Source: Acorus gramineus
Lineage: Eukaryota; Streptophyta; Magnoliopsida; Acorales; Acoraceae
DNA: 64,000 bases
Direction: 5' to 3'
NCBI GenBank assembly: GCA_030737835.1
Contig: CM060853.1
Span: 12,396,034 to 12,460,033 of the forward strand
In this document: one piece after another, positions 11,581 through 22,590 of the stretch
Position numbering within the stretch: the stretch's first letter is position 1
Layout of the letters: each line of letters begins with the position of its first letter
Notes under the pieces: model-generated
Seen by the model: the letters and a program-made list of their open reading frames with translations, nothing else
What the model was told of the DNA's origin: nothing
Databases searched by the model: none
Translations under genes and position numbers: made by a program

Positions 11581-12098
11581 CGTATGGTATGGAACATAAG
11601 GTAAGAATAATGAAGAATAAATGAGAATAGTTAAAAAAAGTTATTTATTTTGATAGAATAAACTTTGATAGTTATGTCTGGATAAGTTAGAATAAGGCCT
11701 TAACTATTCTAAGGAAATTGTGGAATTGCTTATCAAGGCTTATCTATGCCAATGTATAAAAATACTCTTCTCTGTTATTTTAAAAAATTTATCTCACCTA
11801 ACAGACTCACACAGATTCCAAAAACTGTCACATCTATCAAATCAATCATATATCTCTCATACTATTTTCAGAGGGTATAATTGTCATTTAAAAAATCATA
11901 AACTCTTATTCATCCTTTATCAATCATTTATCATCACTTTATCCAATGTGAATTAAACAACAAAAAAGTCATTTTTACGTTTTTCAATAAAAATAACAAA
12001 AAAAACAATCAAACAAAAAATTACTTTTTCAACCTAGATTATTATATGTCCTAATATAACTATAAAAAACAAATAACTTAATATCACATCCGCATACA
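11581..12098. mobile_element. MITE, CGTATGG family, copy 1
   Basis: Clear sequence match over its whole length to the copy at 12397-12936, including ACAGACTCACACAGATTCCA and AATTGTCATTTAAAAAATC. Starts CGTATGGTATGGAACATAAG; its right end reads CGCATAC, slightly decayed. A short open frame inside (11720-11956) is only a by-product. No transposase is seen. Confidence 0.75.
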
Positions 12099-12396
12099 AT
12101 GATAACACTCTTGTAAAGATGAAAAAGCAATAAATAGTGAAATAGTGATGAAACTTTAGTACGGCAAAGCTACTTTATACAGCTCTCTCTTCCTTTGCAT
12201 TCGCTTTCTGCTCTCGAGTTACATCAACCATCAAATCAGCGTACTGTTATTGTTATTTGACTAGAAAAATGAGTTACTGTCGTAAAACAAAATAAAATTA
12301 CACAGAAAAAAAAAGCCAAAGATATTTATTTTTTTTAAGATCTCAGAAGGTCTCTTTTTTAAAACTTTTTGATATTCGTTAAGGGGGGGGGAGGGG

Positions 12397-12936
12397 CGTA
12401 TGGCGTTGAACATAGAGCAATAATAATGAAGAATAAATAAGAATAGTTAAAAAAAGTTATTTGTTTTGATAGAATAAATTTTGATAGTTATATCTAAATA
12501 AGCTAGAATAATGCCTGATAATTATTCTAAAGAAATTGTAAAATTGCTTATCAAGGCTTATCTATACCAATGGATAAAAATATCATTCTCTGTCATTTTA
12601 AAAAATTTATCTCACCTAACAGACTCACACAGATTCCAAAAACTGTCACATCTATCAAATCAATCATATATCTCTCACACTATTCCCAGGAGGTATAATT
12701 GTCATTTAAAAAATCATAAACTCTTATTCATCCCTTATCAACCATTTATCATCCCTTATCAACTATTTATCATCACTTTATCCAAGGTGAACCAAACAAT
12801 AAAAAAGTCATTTTTATATTTTCCAATGAGAATAACAAAAAAGACAACCAAACAAAAAGTTGTTTATTCAGCCTGGATTGTTATCTATCCCAGTATAACT
12901 ATTGGGAGCGAATAACCTAATGTCAAACCCCATACG
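12397..12936. mobile_element. MITE, CGTATGG family, copy 2
   Basis: 540 bp. Left end CGTATGGCGTTGAACAT; the right end, read on the other strand, is CGTATGGGGTTTGACAT, so the terminal inverted repeats match closely. Possible 5-bp duplication AGGGG on both sides, but the left copy sits in a G-rich run, so its length is uncertain. Superfamily unknown. Confidence 0.78.
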
Positions 12937-13021
12937 AGGGGGTTAATACACAGAATGCAATCCGATGAAACCCACTAAACCATGACGTGGACTGATATTC
13001 CTCCACTGACCGAATCCTTAA

Positions 13022-13639
13022 GCTCCCGTTTGTTTTTGGTATAAGACTCTAGATAAACCTGGATAAGAATTTTCAAGTGTTTGTTTACCCCGGATAACCC
13101 CTGATAAAGTATGCCAGAATAAACCCTGATAAAGTGATATATGGATTCTAATCAATCTCTGGAATTAAAGTTATTTTATGTATTCCACCCAAACGGAGCC
13201 CGTTTGGAACAGGGATAAATTTTATTCTAGGGCATATATTTATCCAAGCATAAGTGAGTATAAATAAGGATAAAACGATTTTGTGTTTGATTGTGTTTTG
13301 AATTATTCTCGTTGGTAAACGTAAGAATAAATGTTTTGTTATTTGGGTAAAATATGAATAAATTATGGATAAGGATTTATAAAATGTAAAAAAGTAATGA
13401 TAGTTGATTTGACAAATGATTTATAAAAGGTGATGACAATTGATTTGACAGTGGGCCCACGCATTCTTTGAGTGAAATAACCTAGGATAACTTTTATTCT
13501 AAGGGTTGATTGGAATCCATATACCACTTTATACCAGTTTATTCTAGCATACTTTATCTGGGGTTATCTGGGCTTTCCAAACACAATAAAATTTTTATCC
13601 GGGGTTATCTGGGAGTTTATTCTCATTCCAAACATGGGC
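13022..13639. mobile_element. Inverted-repeat MITE cluster bounded by TTAA
   Basis: The left arm (13022-13165) and right arm (13500-13639) are inverted copies, sharing GATAAAGTATGCCAGAATAA and ATATATGGATTCTAATCAA with few changes. TTAA lies at both outer edges, with GCTCCCGTTTG and CAAACATGGGC as ends. In the middle, CCAAACGGAGCCCGTTTGG at about 13187-13208 looks like two such ends head to head, so this may be two abutting elements. The TTAA/TAA target and ends fit PIF/Harbinger-type MITEs. Confidence 0.65.
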
Positions 13640-13643
13640 TTAA

Positions 13644-14390
13644 GTGATCCAGGCTTCAATTGGGAATATGAGAAGAAGTGTGTGCAGCCTCTTTTTGTGG
13701 TTGTCGAGGTTCCGCTGGCGAGTCTCCAAGCTTCGCCACCTGTAACTCACACTAGTGTGGTACCTGTTAACACCCATCCAATGCTCAAGTAAGTGATCAC
13801 AGTTTCAGTGAAAGCCTACTCGAGTCTAGAGAGTTCGTGTAGGAAGAGTTCGAGTAGGCAGAGTGCAAGTGTGTGTTCTTGCATACATCTTGAGGGCGAT
13901 GATATCTCCCATTTTATACTCGAAGAGGGCGTGCCGACCTCGCTCCTGGGGAGTGAGGTTATCGCGAGTACGAACTGAATCGTCCAGGTGGGGTTGGGAT
14001 CTGCCGCCATGTTTGATCTCACGGCGTAACCGACTCATGACAATTTGTCTGCCACTGTTGTGTCAGAGGATATTCTCTGCATTTTCGATTATCTTTGTGA
14101 AGTTGACGTGTAGGCGTATTTCCTTTGCCTGGCTGGGCTCCGTGGTCGGGCTTTGTTGGGATGCTCAAAATCACTGTGTCTGGTCACCCCACTCAGGTCG
14201 AACGAAAGTTAAGTCTTCCTAGACTTGGTTAGACAACCGCCTTTCATGGGCTCCTTATGACGGATGACTCCGTCCTTTCTTTGGATTTATTGGGCCAAAT
14301 AGCCACTGTCCTATCGTGGGCCTGCTAATCGGATAACCCCGTGAGTCAATGACGTTCCGCGAATAGGCCCATCTCATATCTTTTTCCTGT
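13644..14390 (-). repeat. Diverged gypsy LTR fragment
   Basis: Shares TCACACTAGTGTGGT, a CTCAAGT block, TTTTATACTC and a GGGCGTGCCGA-like block, in the same order, with the LTRs of the gypsy element at 15382-29010. Otherwise it is well diverged. It looks like an old solo LTR or LTR remnant of a related family. Ends are uncertain. Confidence 0.55.
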
Positions 14391-15107
14391 TTGATTCTAA
14401 TTTTCGCATATAACTTTATTCTCAATTCAATTGTGTGCAAATTTGGTCTTCCACACTTTTCATTTCTCTCCTTCTTGTTTATACAAGCCGTACGCCCCAC
14501 AATTTTTTATTTGACAATATTATTTTTTTTATTAAATTTTTTATGAGGTTGAGTGCATAAAAAATATATATTATTAATGTATCATTCTAATTATGTTATC
14601 CCATCTTATTCAGAACATTATTCTGAACATATTAGAATATATATATATTAAGAAAAACATTATTCTGAACATATTAGAGCGCTTAATATATGGCGTTGTT
14701 ACACATTCTTTTATATCCTGTCCAATGCAGTTTGATATACTTTATTAAACATCCACTCATCCAGTGAAATATTTACCTCTTTAAATTTTTTCTTACATTT
14801 ACTAAAAATGATTTTATTCAACTCGAAATGAACAATATTAAACTTTTAATCAAAGTATATGCCTCATTAGATAATATTTACTATTTAAAAAAAAAGTGTG
14901 ATCGTGTTTTAAACTAGAAAAAAACTGAGTGTAATATTTTCTTTAATATATTAAGTCTCCCAGATGGAGTCTCTAAAATGAAACCACATGTTTTCCTCCA
15001 TCTCTAAGTCTCCAACTTTTAATTTATGTTTCATAAATTTAGTTTTATAAAATTATAAAATATATCATTGACATGTTTAAAATGAGATCAATATTGTATA
15101 TCTTTAT
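14391..15107. other. AT-rich intergenic, no gene seen
   Basis: Includes a direct repeat of AACATTATTCTGAACATATTAGA-like phrases at about 14610-14680. No gene or element end is recognised. Confidence 0.45.
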
Positions 15108-15252
15108 GAGAAAATGACTAAAAAAATCTCCTAACAATTAGAAATCCTCAAATCAGTCACTTTTTAATATCATACCTAAAAAAGTCTCATTTCACAATTT
15201 TGAAAACACAAAAAACAAATTTATCATTATGTAATTCAATTTTTAACATCCC
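15108..15252. mobile_element. Foldback MITE, left arm (split by gypsy)
   Basis: Inverted match to 29321-29466. Read outward-in, both give GAAAATGA, an AAATCAGTCAC phrase, a AAACACAAAA phrase and TATCATTATGTAATT in the same order. The gypsy element sits between the arms. Confidence 0.72.
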
Positions 15253-15381
15253 TCTAACCCTTGTTAGGCTATTGTACATCAAAAACCTATTTTTATACAA
15301 AACAACAATCTCTCTCTATATTACTCAAATCAATCCCCTTAAATGTTTTGTTATTATATTATCATACTGTGTGTTTCTTAT

Positions 15382-16194
15382 TGTGGGGGATGGAATCTGG
15401 TTCTCCCCTCTTGGGCTGGATCTTCGATGATCCGGGCTTTGGATGTAGACCCGAGATGGCGTGGGCTGGTTCTCCCTTTTGCATCAATTCATCACCGCCT
15501 GTAGCCTTCTTGATCGTCCGGCTCCTTCTTCCTTCCCCTGGGGCTTTGGGTACCTGAAAGTCACACTAGTGTGGTGCCGGCTAACGCCCCTCCGACGCTC
15601 AAGTCAGTAAATCTCTTCTTCCTGGGAAGAAGAGAAATTTAGAGTCATTCCGTTTTCATAAGAGAGAGAGTTAGTATTTGTATACCTCAAGAAGGAGGGG
15701 AAGTCTCCCCTTTTATACTCCATAAGGGCGCGCTGAGCTTGGCCTTACGGGGTGATCATATCACGATATGGAATCTCCACGTGGCCTCAAGATCCTTGAA
15801 CACGTGGCTCATAGGGATCATCATCATACTATAACCGTTCTTCTGACGAACTGTCCTTTTTCAGTGTCAGGGAATATTCCCTTCGCTAACCGTTCTTCCA
15901 CAGAGGAGGGCCCTATGGCCGACTTGCCTTCTACTCGGGTATTGCCCTCTAGTTGGCTTAATCTTAAGGTTGGGCAACATTTGATTCCCGTCCTGTGACT
16001 TAACAGCGTATGGTTGCCTTTTTAGGTCGGGCTTAATCATCTGCCCGACTTTTGAAGGAAAGCGGATTCATCTGAGCCGTTGGTGAAATTTCGGGCCCAT
16101 GGGTTCTCCTTCCTCCAGCCCAATCTTACCAACAGGAGCTGCTCCTAGTCCGGCCCTTGTGTTTATTCGGCACTGACTAATTCGGTCACTTACA
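15382..16194 (-). repeat. gypsy 3' LTR (813 bp)
   Basis: Starts TGTGGGGGATGG, ends GGTCACTTACA. It contains a short insertion (CGTATGGTTG region near 16008) that the other LTR lacks. Confidence 0.93.
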
Positions 16195-16198
16195 AATG

Positions 16199-16210
16199 CC
16201 CCCTTCTTTT
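16199..16210 (-). other. gypsy polypurine tract
   Basis: On the minus strand AAAAGAAGGGGG precedes the 3' LTR by four bases. This is the expected place and composition for the plus-strand DNA primer. Confidence 0.75.
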
Positions 16211-16552
16211 GGGCTCTCGATTTCTTGGGGGCTCGAAAGAACTGATCTGGGGAAGCCTGCCAGACTGAATGACTTGCTCACCAAGCCTTTCACGTCGACT
16301 GGATTTTGGTGCTGGGCCTGATGGCTCGTGCCTACAACACTTGTCAATTTCTCGAGTTGCCCGCTTCATTTAGTACCATTTATTAGGGGGGGGGAATAAC
16401 TCCTCGATTTTAATTTTGCCACCTCCTCTTCCTGAATCGACAGTGGCGGTCAGGGTTCCGGTCCCGATCCCTTATATATGCTCTCTTGCTGTTGAGTTCT
16501 TAATTCAATAGGATTTTCTTTCTCGTAGGTTTTGTCTAGTGCGTCCTTCCAC

Positions 16553-18069
16553 TCTTGTTCCTTGCTTAAAAATGGCCAACTTTCCCGACAGCCTTGTCGT
16601 TGAGGAATATACCGGGGATATGCCCCCTCAACCAGATCCTAAAACCCTCCTACTCTACTTCGGCCAGATCGAGGCCGGCATGATTACCTTCCCGTTATCT
16701 TTACTGATAATGGAATTTCTGAGCTTCTTCAGCCTTCACCCTCTCTAGCTCATCCCGAGCGCCTATCGCATTTTGATGGCAGTTACTGCCCTCAATCGTG
16801 CTTGTGGCATCAACCTCGGCCTGAGCGAGGTGCGGAGCTTCTATGCACTGAAGTTCCTCAACGGAGAAGGCTGGATGTTCTACCTGGCGTGGAGGTCGGC
16901 TTCGCGGGAGCTGATCTAGGATGCGCAAGAGTTCGTCTATGATTGGAGGTCCAAACTCTTCAAGATTCAAGGCCCGTGGGCGCCCGAAGGTTGCATGTTT
17001 CGTGTTCCGCTCCATTGGAGGGACTCTTCCCTGGGATCTGGTTGGTCTTCTTCCTTGGTGTCAACCGTTTTGCCCTCTCTTTTTTTTCTTTTTTTAAACA
17101 TCCTCTTTTTGCAGGTGAATCGTCTCTCAATGCGTGTCCTCTGAAGAGTCTCCACATGGGGGACATCGGTCGTGCCCTAAGTTTCCAGGAGAGGAGCTGG
17201 AAATCTTTATTAGGTGGCACCTCTGTCAACCTCGGCGCAGCGCCTTCCCCGTCCCCTCTTCCATCTTCAAGCGGGGGTGTCTGTCCTAGTGTCTCTTCCT
17301 TATCTCGGGGCGCGTTGAGGAGGTCGAATCGCCATTGTAAGGTGGCGTTTAGGTCGGCGGTGCCTTACAATTGCCAGATCCAGATTGAGGAGGAGGACAA
17401 GGAGGAGGAAGACGCTTTCCTCAGGGATGGCGGTCTCCTGAATCATCTAGCTCCCCCACCTCTCATGAGTCATCAAGCTTCCCCATTCGCGGCCTCTGGA
17501 GAGAAAGCTTTGGGAAAGGAAGGAGCTCGCGGAAGTGAATCTTCCCGAATAGAAGATCATGCTGGGCATTCCCGAGGCCTTCCGGAGGCTGCTGGAGAGC
17601 CCTGTGTGGCGGCCCTATTTCCTTCTCCTCCAGCAAGGGCGCCCGGCCGTGCCCTCACTCCCACCCTCCCTCGGTCTGCGGCTGGTGATCGCCCTCTGAT
17701 CGAAACTCAGTTCGTGGTGCCCTTGCTCTTTCTCGCAAGGCTAGCCTTACAGCCAGGGGGCACATCACTGCCGCTGAGAGGGACCTCGATAGGCTGAGGC
17801 ACCTTGTCGAAGAGGAGGAAGAGCGATTTGGTGACTTCTCTGCTGGTTTCCACGCCGGCTTCATGGCCGCTCGAGGTGGTGAAGCCTTTCCCTCCTTGGT
17901 TCAGTTGAAAGGTGTGTACGATCTCTCTCTCTATGAGAGACGTCATGGCCGCTTCACGGAGGATGCTCCGAGCACCTTGGCTCGGGCTGACCCTTCTGCT
18001 TCTCGCCCTCATCAGTGGGAAGATAACCACTACGTGACTCCTTGCGCCTCGCCGTTCTCGTTCCAATAG
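16553..18069 (+). pseudogene. Antisense ORF A in gypsy 3' region (gypsy-type transposon domain), broken
   Basis: Opposite strand to gag-pol. Begins MANFPDSLVVEEYTGDMPP. In one frame it shows TFPLSLLIMEFLSFFSLHPL, a TAG, then LIPSAYRILMAVTALNRACG, GINLGLSEVRSFYALKFLN, a second TAG, then WRSKLFKIQGPWAPEGCMF. The order matches antisense ORF B (18846 on), so both belong to the plant family annotated as putative gypsy-type transposon (Transposase_28-like). Downstream, other frames hold a Ser/Pro-rich linker, an acidic patch and a terminal region (GFMAARGGEAFPSL) ending at 18069. Two in-frame stops and frame changes make it a pseudogene. Such antisense ORFs are known in Tat elements, but their function is not. 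Confidence 0.65.
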
Positions 18070-18845
18070 ATGTTTCAATCTCGCTTCTATTTTTGTTTTT
18101 GTAAAAGTTTTCCTGGGCTGCGTCCCGCGCACAGCTTGCCTTTTTGTCATGACTTTGTACTTCAAACTTTCTTTTATGTCGAATGTTTCCACTTATCGTA
18201 TACAATTGTATTTCTACCATATATTTGGCTTGCATTGTTGCACCTTGTCCCTGCATTCTTCTTTCTTCTGTATCTTAACCCTGCAGGTTGTTTTCTGATT
18301 AGATCAGAGCCGCTGAGTCAGGCTTAAAGTGTGTCCGCCCCCTCCTAGTCGGGCATCGTCAACTTTATTTTTGCTTTGGGCCGATTTTTAAAGGTCACGC
18401 TTTTTCGATGTTAGGTTGACAGGCTAGTGACAGTCGCAGTCGTTTGATTCTCCAGCTCATCAGCTTGAATGTGGTCATGCAGGGTCTAGTCCCCACGATC
18501 CTTCGTATCTTCTGGTGTCAGAGGCCTGTGAGCTTTCTTACACGTGGCGCTTGAGCGGGATATTTAAGGTATTTTGAAATCAATCTCATGATTAGGGTTG
18601 CCGTCTCTCCTTCCCAAGGCGCCAAGCATCGTATCTCGGGTAACCGAAAGGGTACGCCATTTCTACGGCGTGGCTGACGTCTTTTAAATAGGGATCCATC
18701 ATCCGGACGAATAGGTAACCAAGCCCTTCATCTTCGAATCGAGGTATCGTCCTTTCTCTCCCCTACTAGGCTTGTTCTTCACTCATTTTTTTCTTTTTAG
18801 GAAGGATACTTCATCCCGTCTTTCTCCTTTATCTGCCTTTCCATT

Positions 18846-21343
18846 ATGAGAACGTCAATCGCTAAATCCCTACATGGCCTTAGGAGCATGTTTGAAATCC
18901 CTGAGTCGGTAGGCATGGCGTGGTCGGATTTTGACTCGTTTCCTATTCCTCTAGATAGCATTAACCACTCATGTATGTACGTGTATCCTTCCCACATAGC
19001 TAGGGGTGCCCTAACGGTGCCGTTTCCTCCGCTTGTGAGGAAGTTCTTGTCAACTCTCGATCTCCACCCGACACAGTGCAATCCCAACTTTTTCAGGGTT
19101 TTGATGTGCTATGTGGCACTAAATCGGGAGCTTAACTTAGATTTAGGCGTCCCCGAAATTATGTATACTTATGAGCTTAGGAAATCCGGTAAGGGCTATC
19201 ACTTCAGGGCTAGAAATTCTAAAGAGAAATTGATAGATGACCTGCCGGACTCCGATAAGGGTTGGTCCGAGAGTAAGCTGATTGTCCTGTCCGGCAACTG
19301 GGAGTTTGGTGGCGCTCCCGAAGATATATGGAGAGTCCCCCGGATCGGCTTGATAGGCTCTCTAGGTCGGGCTGTGTTATTTGGTCTGTTCATGAATAAC
19401 TTTGCATTTTTGCCTTACTAAACTTATTTTCCATTCTGGTTTAGCTTCTGTCGCAAATTCGCGTCCGTCCAAGGATTTGGTGAGGCTAGAGCATATCAAA
19501 GCTGCTTTCAAGAGGAGCGACCGGGCCTTCTTCCGGATTCTTGGTTGGGATAATCCTAACCCAAATAGCTGCTGTCGTCTTGGTCCTTGCTTTTACAACG
19601 TTGTAGCGGCTCTCTCTTCCCCTATCGTCGAATCGGGACCACCTGTGGCTGACGCCGGCCGACTTCCCGAGGGCGAAGGACACTCCGAGGAAGATTTGGA
19701 GCCCATCTTTCAATTAGGCTTTGGCGATCCTATGGCGACAGAGGGCTCGTCTAGTGGAGCCCGACATGGTTTGCGGCTCCGGAGGGGTTCTAAGGGCAGC
19801 CCAAAGCCTGGGGGGAAATCTAACTCAAGCTCCTTGGGAAGAACAACCCCTACTATTACTGAGAAGGAGGGGGTGACCCAGCCCTCGGCGCCCTTGGCTG
19901 ACCTCAAGCCCGGAGAGAAACCAGGCCTCGATTCCGCTGGGAGGTCAACCGTAACTCCCGGTGAAAAGGAGACGAGGGTTGTGGTGCCTTCTACTGATCC
20001 GAAGTCCGTGGAAACGCGGGTCACTGGATCGATGGAGAAGGTCATCACTCCTTCTAGTGAGAAGGAGAAGATGGCCCGACTTGCTGCGCTTCAGGCCGAG
20101 GTGGACGCTCGGTCCGGAAGAATCGGCCAACTCCCCGGTCCTGAGAAAAGGCGGCGTTCGCCGATGAGACCTTCCTCGAGCATTCCTTCTAAAAGGAGTA
20201 GGCCGGTCGTGGCTCGACATTCTTCTTCGTCCCCTCAACTGCCGCCGCCGTCTTCCAAAGCTTCCTTGGGCAAGAAGAAAGGGATCGTTCCCGCCCCCAT
20301 GTTATCTTCGCCACCAGTCACTCTTCGGAACCGGAGACTCGGCCGTTCGTTCCTACTCCTCGGGCCTTGTCCCACTCAATTCGTGTTTTTGATTTTGGCC
20401 TGAAGGATCGAGAAGTGGTGGTCGGTTTGATCCGATCCGTGATCTTGGACAAGGATAAGGCCATGGCGGGTGACATGTCCGTTTCTAAGACAGGTTCTGT
20501 CCTATAGAACATGGCCTACTAGAGCATGGTGTGTCAAAGATTCGACTAGGTTATTAGCGACGTTGTTCGGGCGCATCGTGCCCGCAAAGGAGAGCAGGCG
20601 GCTCGGGAGAAAGTAGAGATTGCGTTAAGTACCACCCAAGAGGAGCACTCCCGGGTGGTAGAAAGGTTCCAGAAGGACCTTCTTGAAACGTCCCTGGCGC
20701 TAGAGAAAGAAAGAGATGATCGGTCTCGCATCGCATCTAAGGCCGAACAGCAGAAGAGAGAGAGAGCTGGATTTTGAAATCCAAGTCCTTGAAAAGGTAC
20801 AGGACCGACTGGGCCTGATTGAAAAGAAGTCGGAAGAGGCCATTTCAGCGGCTTATGATAGAGGTTACCGCAAGGGATTCTATGACTGTCGTGATGGGGT
20901 GCCAGAGCCGGGTTCAGAACAGGTCCCCCAGGTGCTCAGGCCTCAGCTTCTCAAATCGGAGGATCAGAGGGATAGACCAAATCCACCGTCATCTTCTGAA
21001 CCTACGGCCTTGCATGGTCAGGTAACCAGTTTCCTTTGTTGTACCTTGTCCGATATCATAGATGTCGACGGATTTCCTTCCCCTGGTCGTCCAGATAACC
21101 CCGCCGTAATGAAGTCTGTGGTTGCCAACATAAGCCGGACTGAAGAGCGAGCCTTGCAGGAATGTCATGAAGTCAGAGGGGCTTCCTCCTGCAGCGGGTG
21201 CAACTGAAACTGTGGTTCCAATGAATGAAGATCTGGTGACATTGGCTGCTAGGGTTGACGATGAAGATGATGCTGAAGAAGATTCTATTCCTCTGACTCG
21301 ACGAGCTCCCTCAAGACGCGCCACGAGAAAAAATCCAAGTTGA
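18846..21343 (+). pseudogene. Antisense ORF B in gypsy 3' region (gypsy-type transposon domain)
   Basis: Opposite strand to gag-pol. First segment 18846-19421 (192 codons including stop) is uninterrupted: GMAWSDFDSFPIPLDS, VYPSHIARGALTVPFPPLV, RKFLSTLDLHPTQCNPNFFR, VLMCYVALNRELNLDLGVPE, WEFGGAPEDIWRVPR. The next segment is in another frame from about 19440. A GTCTGTTCA donor-like and CTGGTTTAG acceptor-like pair (about 19384-19442) could be an intron, as in expressed members of this family. 19440-20403 is Ser/Pro/Lys-rich. 20716-21207 is a likely coiled coil (LDFEIQVLEKVQDRLGLIEK). The tail to 21343 (EDLVTLAARVDDEDDAEED, then basic) is in a third frame. The N-terminal domain is better kept than in ORF A; whether any product is made is unknown. 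Confidence 0.6.
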
Positions 21344-21698
21344 TGCTTCATGGACTACTCTCGTTATATGTATATGTATTTTTGCATTTTGTGCTTATGA
21401 CTCCATAGTTAAATGGCGTATATGCCAATTTATTGTATGGTGAATGTATTTAGACAATTCAGTCTGATTTGTGCTTTCAATTTGAATGTTTATCTCGTTG
21501 CTATCTATGCTTTTTGCACGCTTACTTTGCGATGCTGACACAGTTTAATGATAGGGGGGACGAACTGTTTGAGACCGGTCGATTCTCAAATGCGCCTGCA
21601 GCTTTGCTGTCACATCGGGTTTCGACGATCTTTATATATATATATATATTTTAAACCCTTCTTTCTTCTCTCCTTTTGTGTTTTGATTAATGCGTGAC

Positions 21699-22537
21699 TG
21701 CTAGGGCTGAACTGAGTTGAGTGCGAAGAGAGACCCCGACTAGTTTCTGTCCGCTAAGTGTGACTTCGTTGTGCCGTATTGGCTTGTGTGCGGCTGCTAG
21801 GGTTGAACTGAGTCGAGTGCAAAGAGCGACCCCGACTAGTTTCAGCCCGTTGAACGCGGCTTCGTTGTGCCGTATTGGCTAGTGCGCGGCTGCTAGGGCT
21901 GAACTGAGTCAAGTGCAAAGAGCGACCCCGACTAGTTTCAGCCCGTTGAGCGTGGCTTCGTTGTGCCGTATTGGCTAGTGCGCGGCTGCTAGGGCTGAAC
22001 TGAGTCGAGTGCAAAGAGCGACCCCGACTAGTTTCAGCCCATTGAGCGCGGCTTCGTTGTGCCGTATTGGCTAGTGCGCGACTGCTAGGGCTGGACTAAG
22101 TTGAGTGCAAAGAGCGACCCCAACCAGTTTTAGCCCGTTGAGCGCGGCTTCATTGTGCCGTATTGGCTAGTGCGCAGCTGCTAGGGCTGAACTAAGTCAA
22201 GTGCAAAGAGCGACCCTGACTAGTTTCAGCCCGTTGAGCGCGGCTTCGTTGTGCCATATTGGCTAGTGCGCGGCTGCTAGGGCTGAACTAAGTCAAGTGC
22301 AAAGAGCGACCCTCACTAGTTTCAACCCGTTGAGCGCGGCTTTGTTGTGCTGTATTGGCTAGTGCGCGGCTGCTACGGCTGAACTAAGTCGAGTGCAAAG
22401 AGCGACCCTCACTAGTAACAGCCAGTTGAGCGTGGCTTCATTGTGCCGTATTGGCTAGTGCGCGGCTGCTAGGGCTGAACTGAGTCAAGTGCAAAGAGCG
22501 ACCCTCACTAGTTTCAACCCGTTGAGCGCGGCTTCGT
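21699..22537. repeat. Tandem repeat, 96-bp unit, 8.7 copies
   Basis: TGCTAGGGCTGAACT-type unit starts fall at 21699, 21795, 21891, 21987, 22083, 22179, 22275, 22371 and 22467, every step exactly 96 bp. The last unit is partial (to about 22537). Units differ by scattered substitutions, without indels. It sits between integrase and the antisense ORFs, within the element. 96 is a multiple of 3, so spurious open frames appear (for example 22014-21754 on the minus strand). Confidence 0.96.
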
Positions 22538-22590
22538 ACTGTCGCGTTATTCAATTCACATAGAAAATTGAGAAAGGAAAGCGCTTCTCA

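Noticed and set aside
21699..22537. CRISPR-like array
   Set aside because: The whole 96-bp unit repeats with no unique spacers, the sequence is plant nuclear DNA, and the array sits within a retrotransposon.
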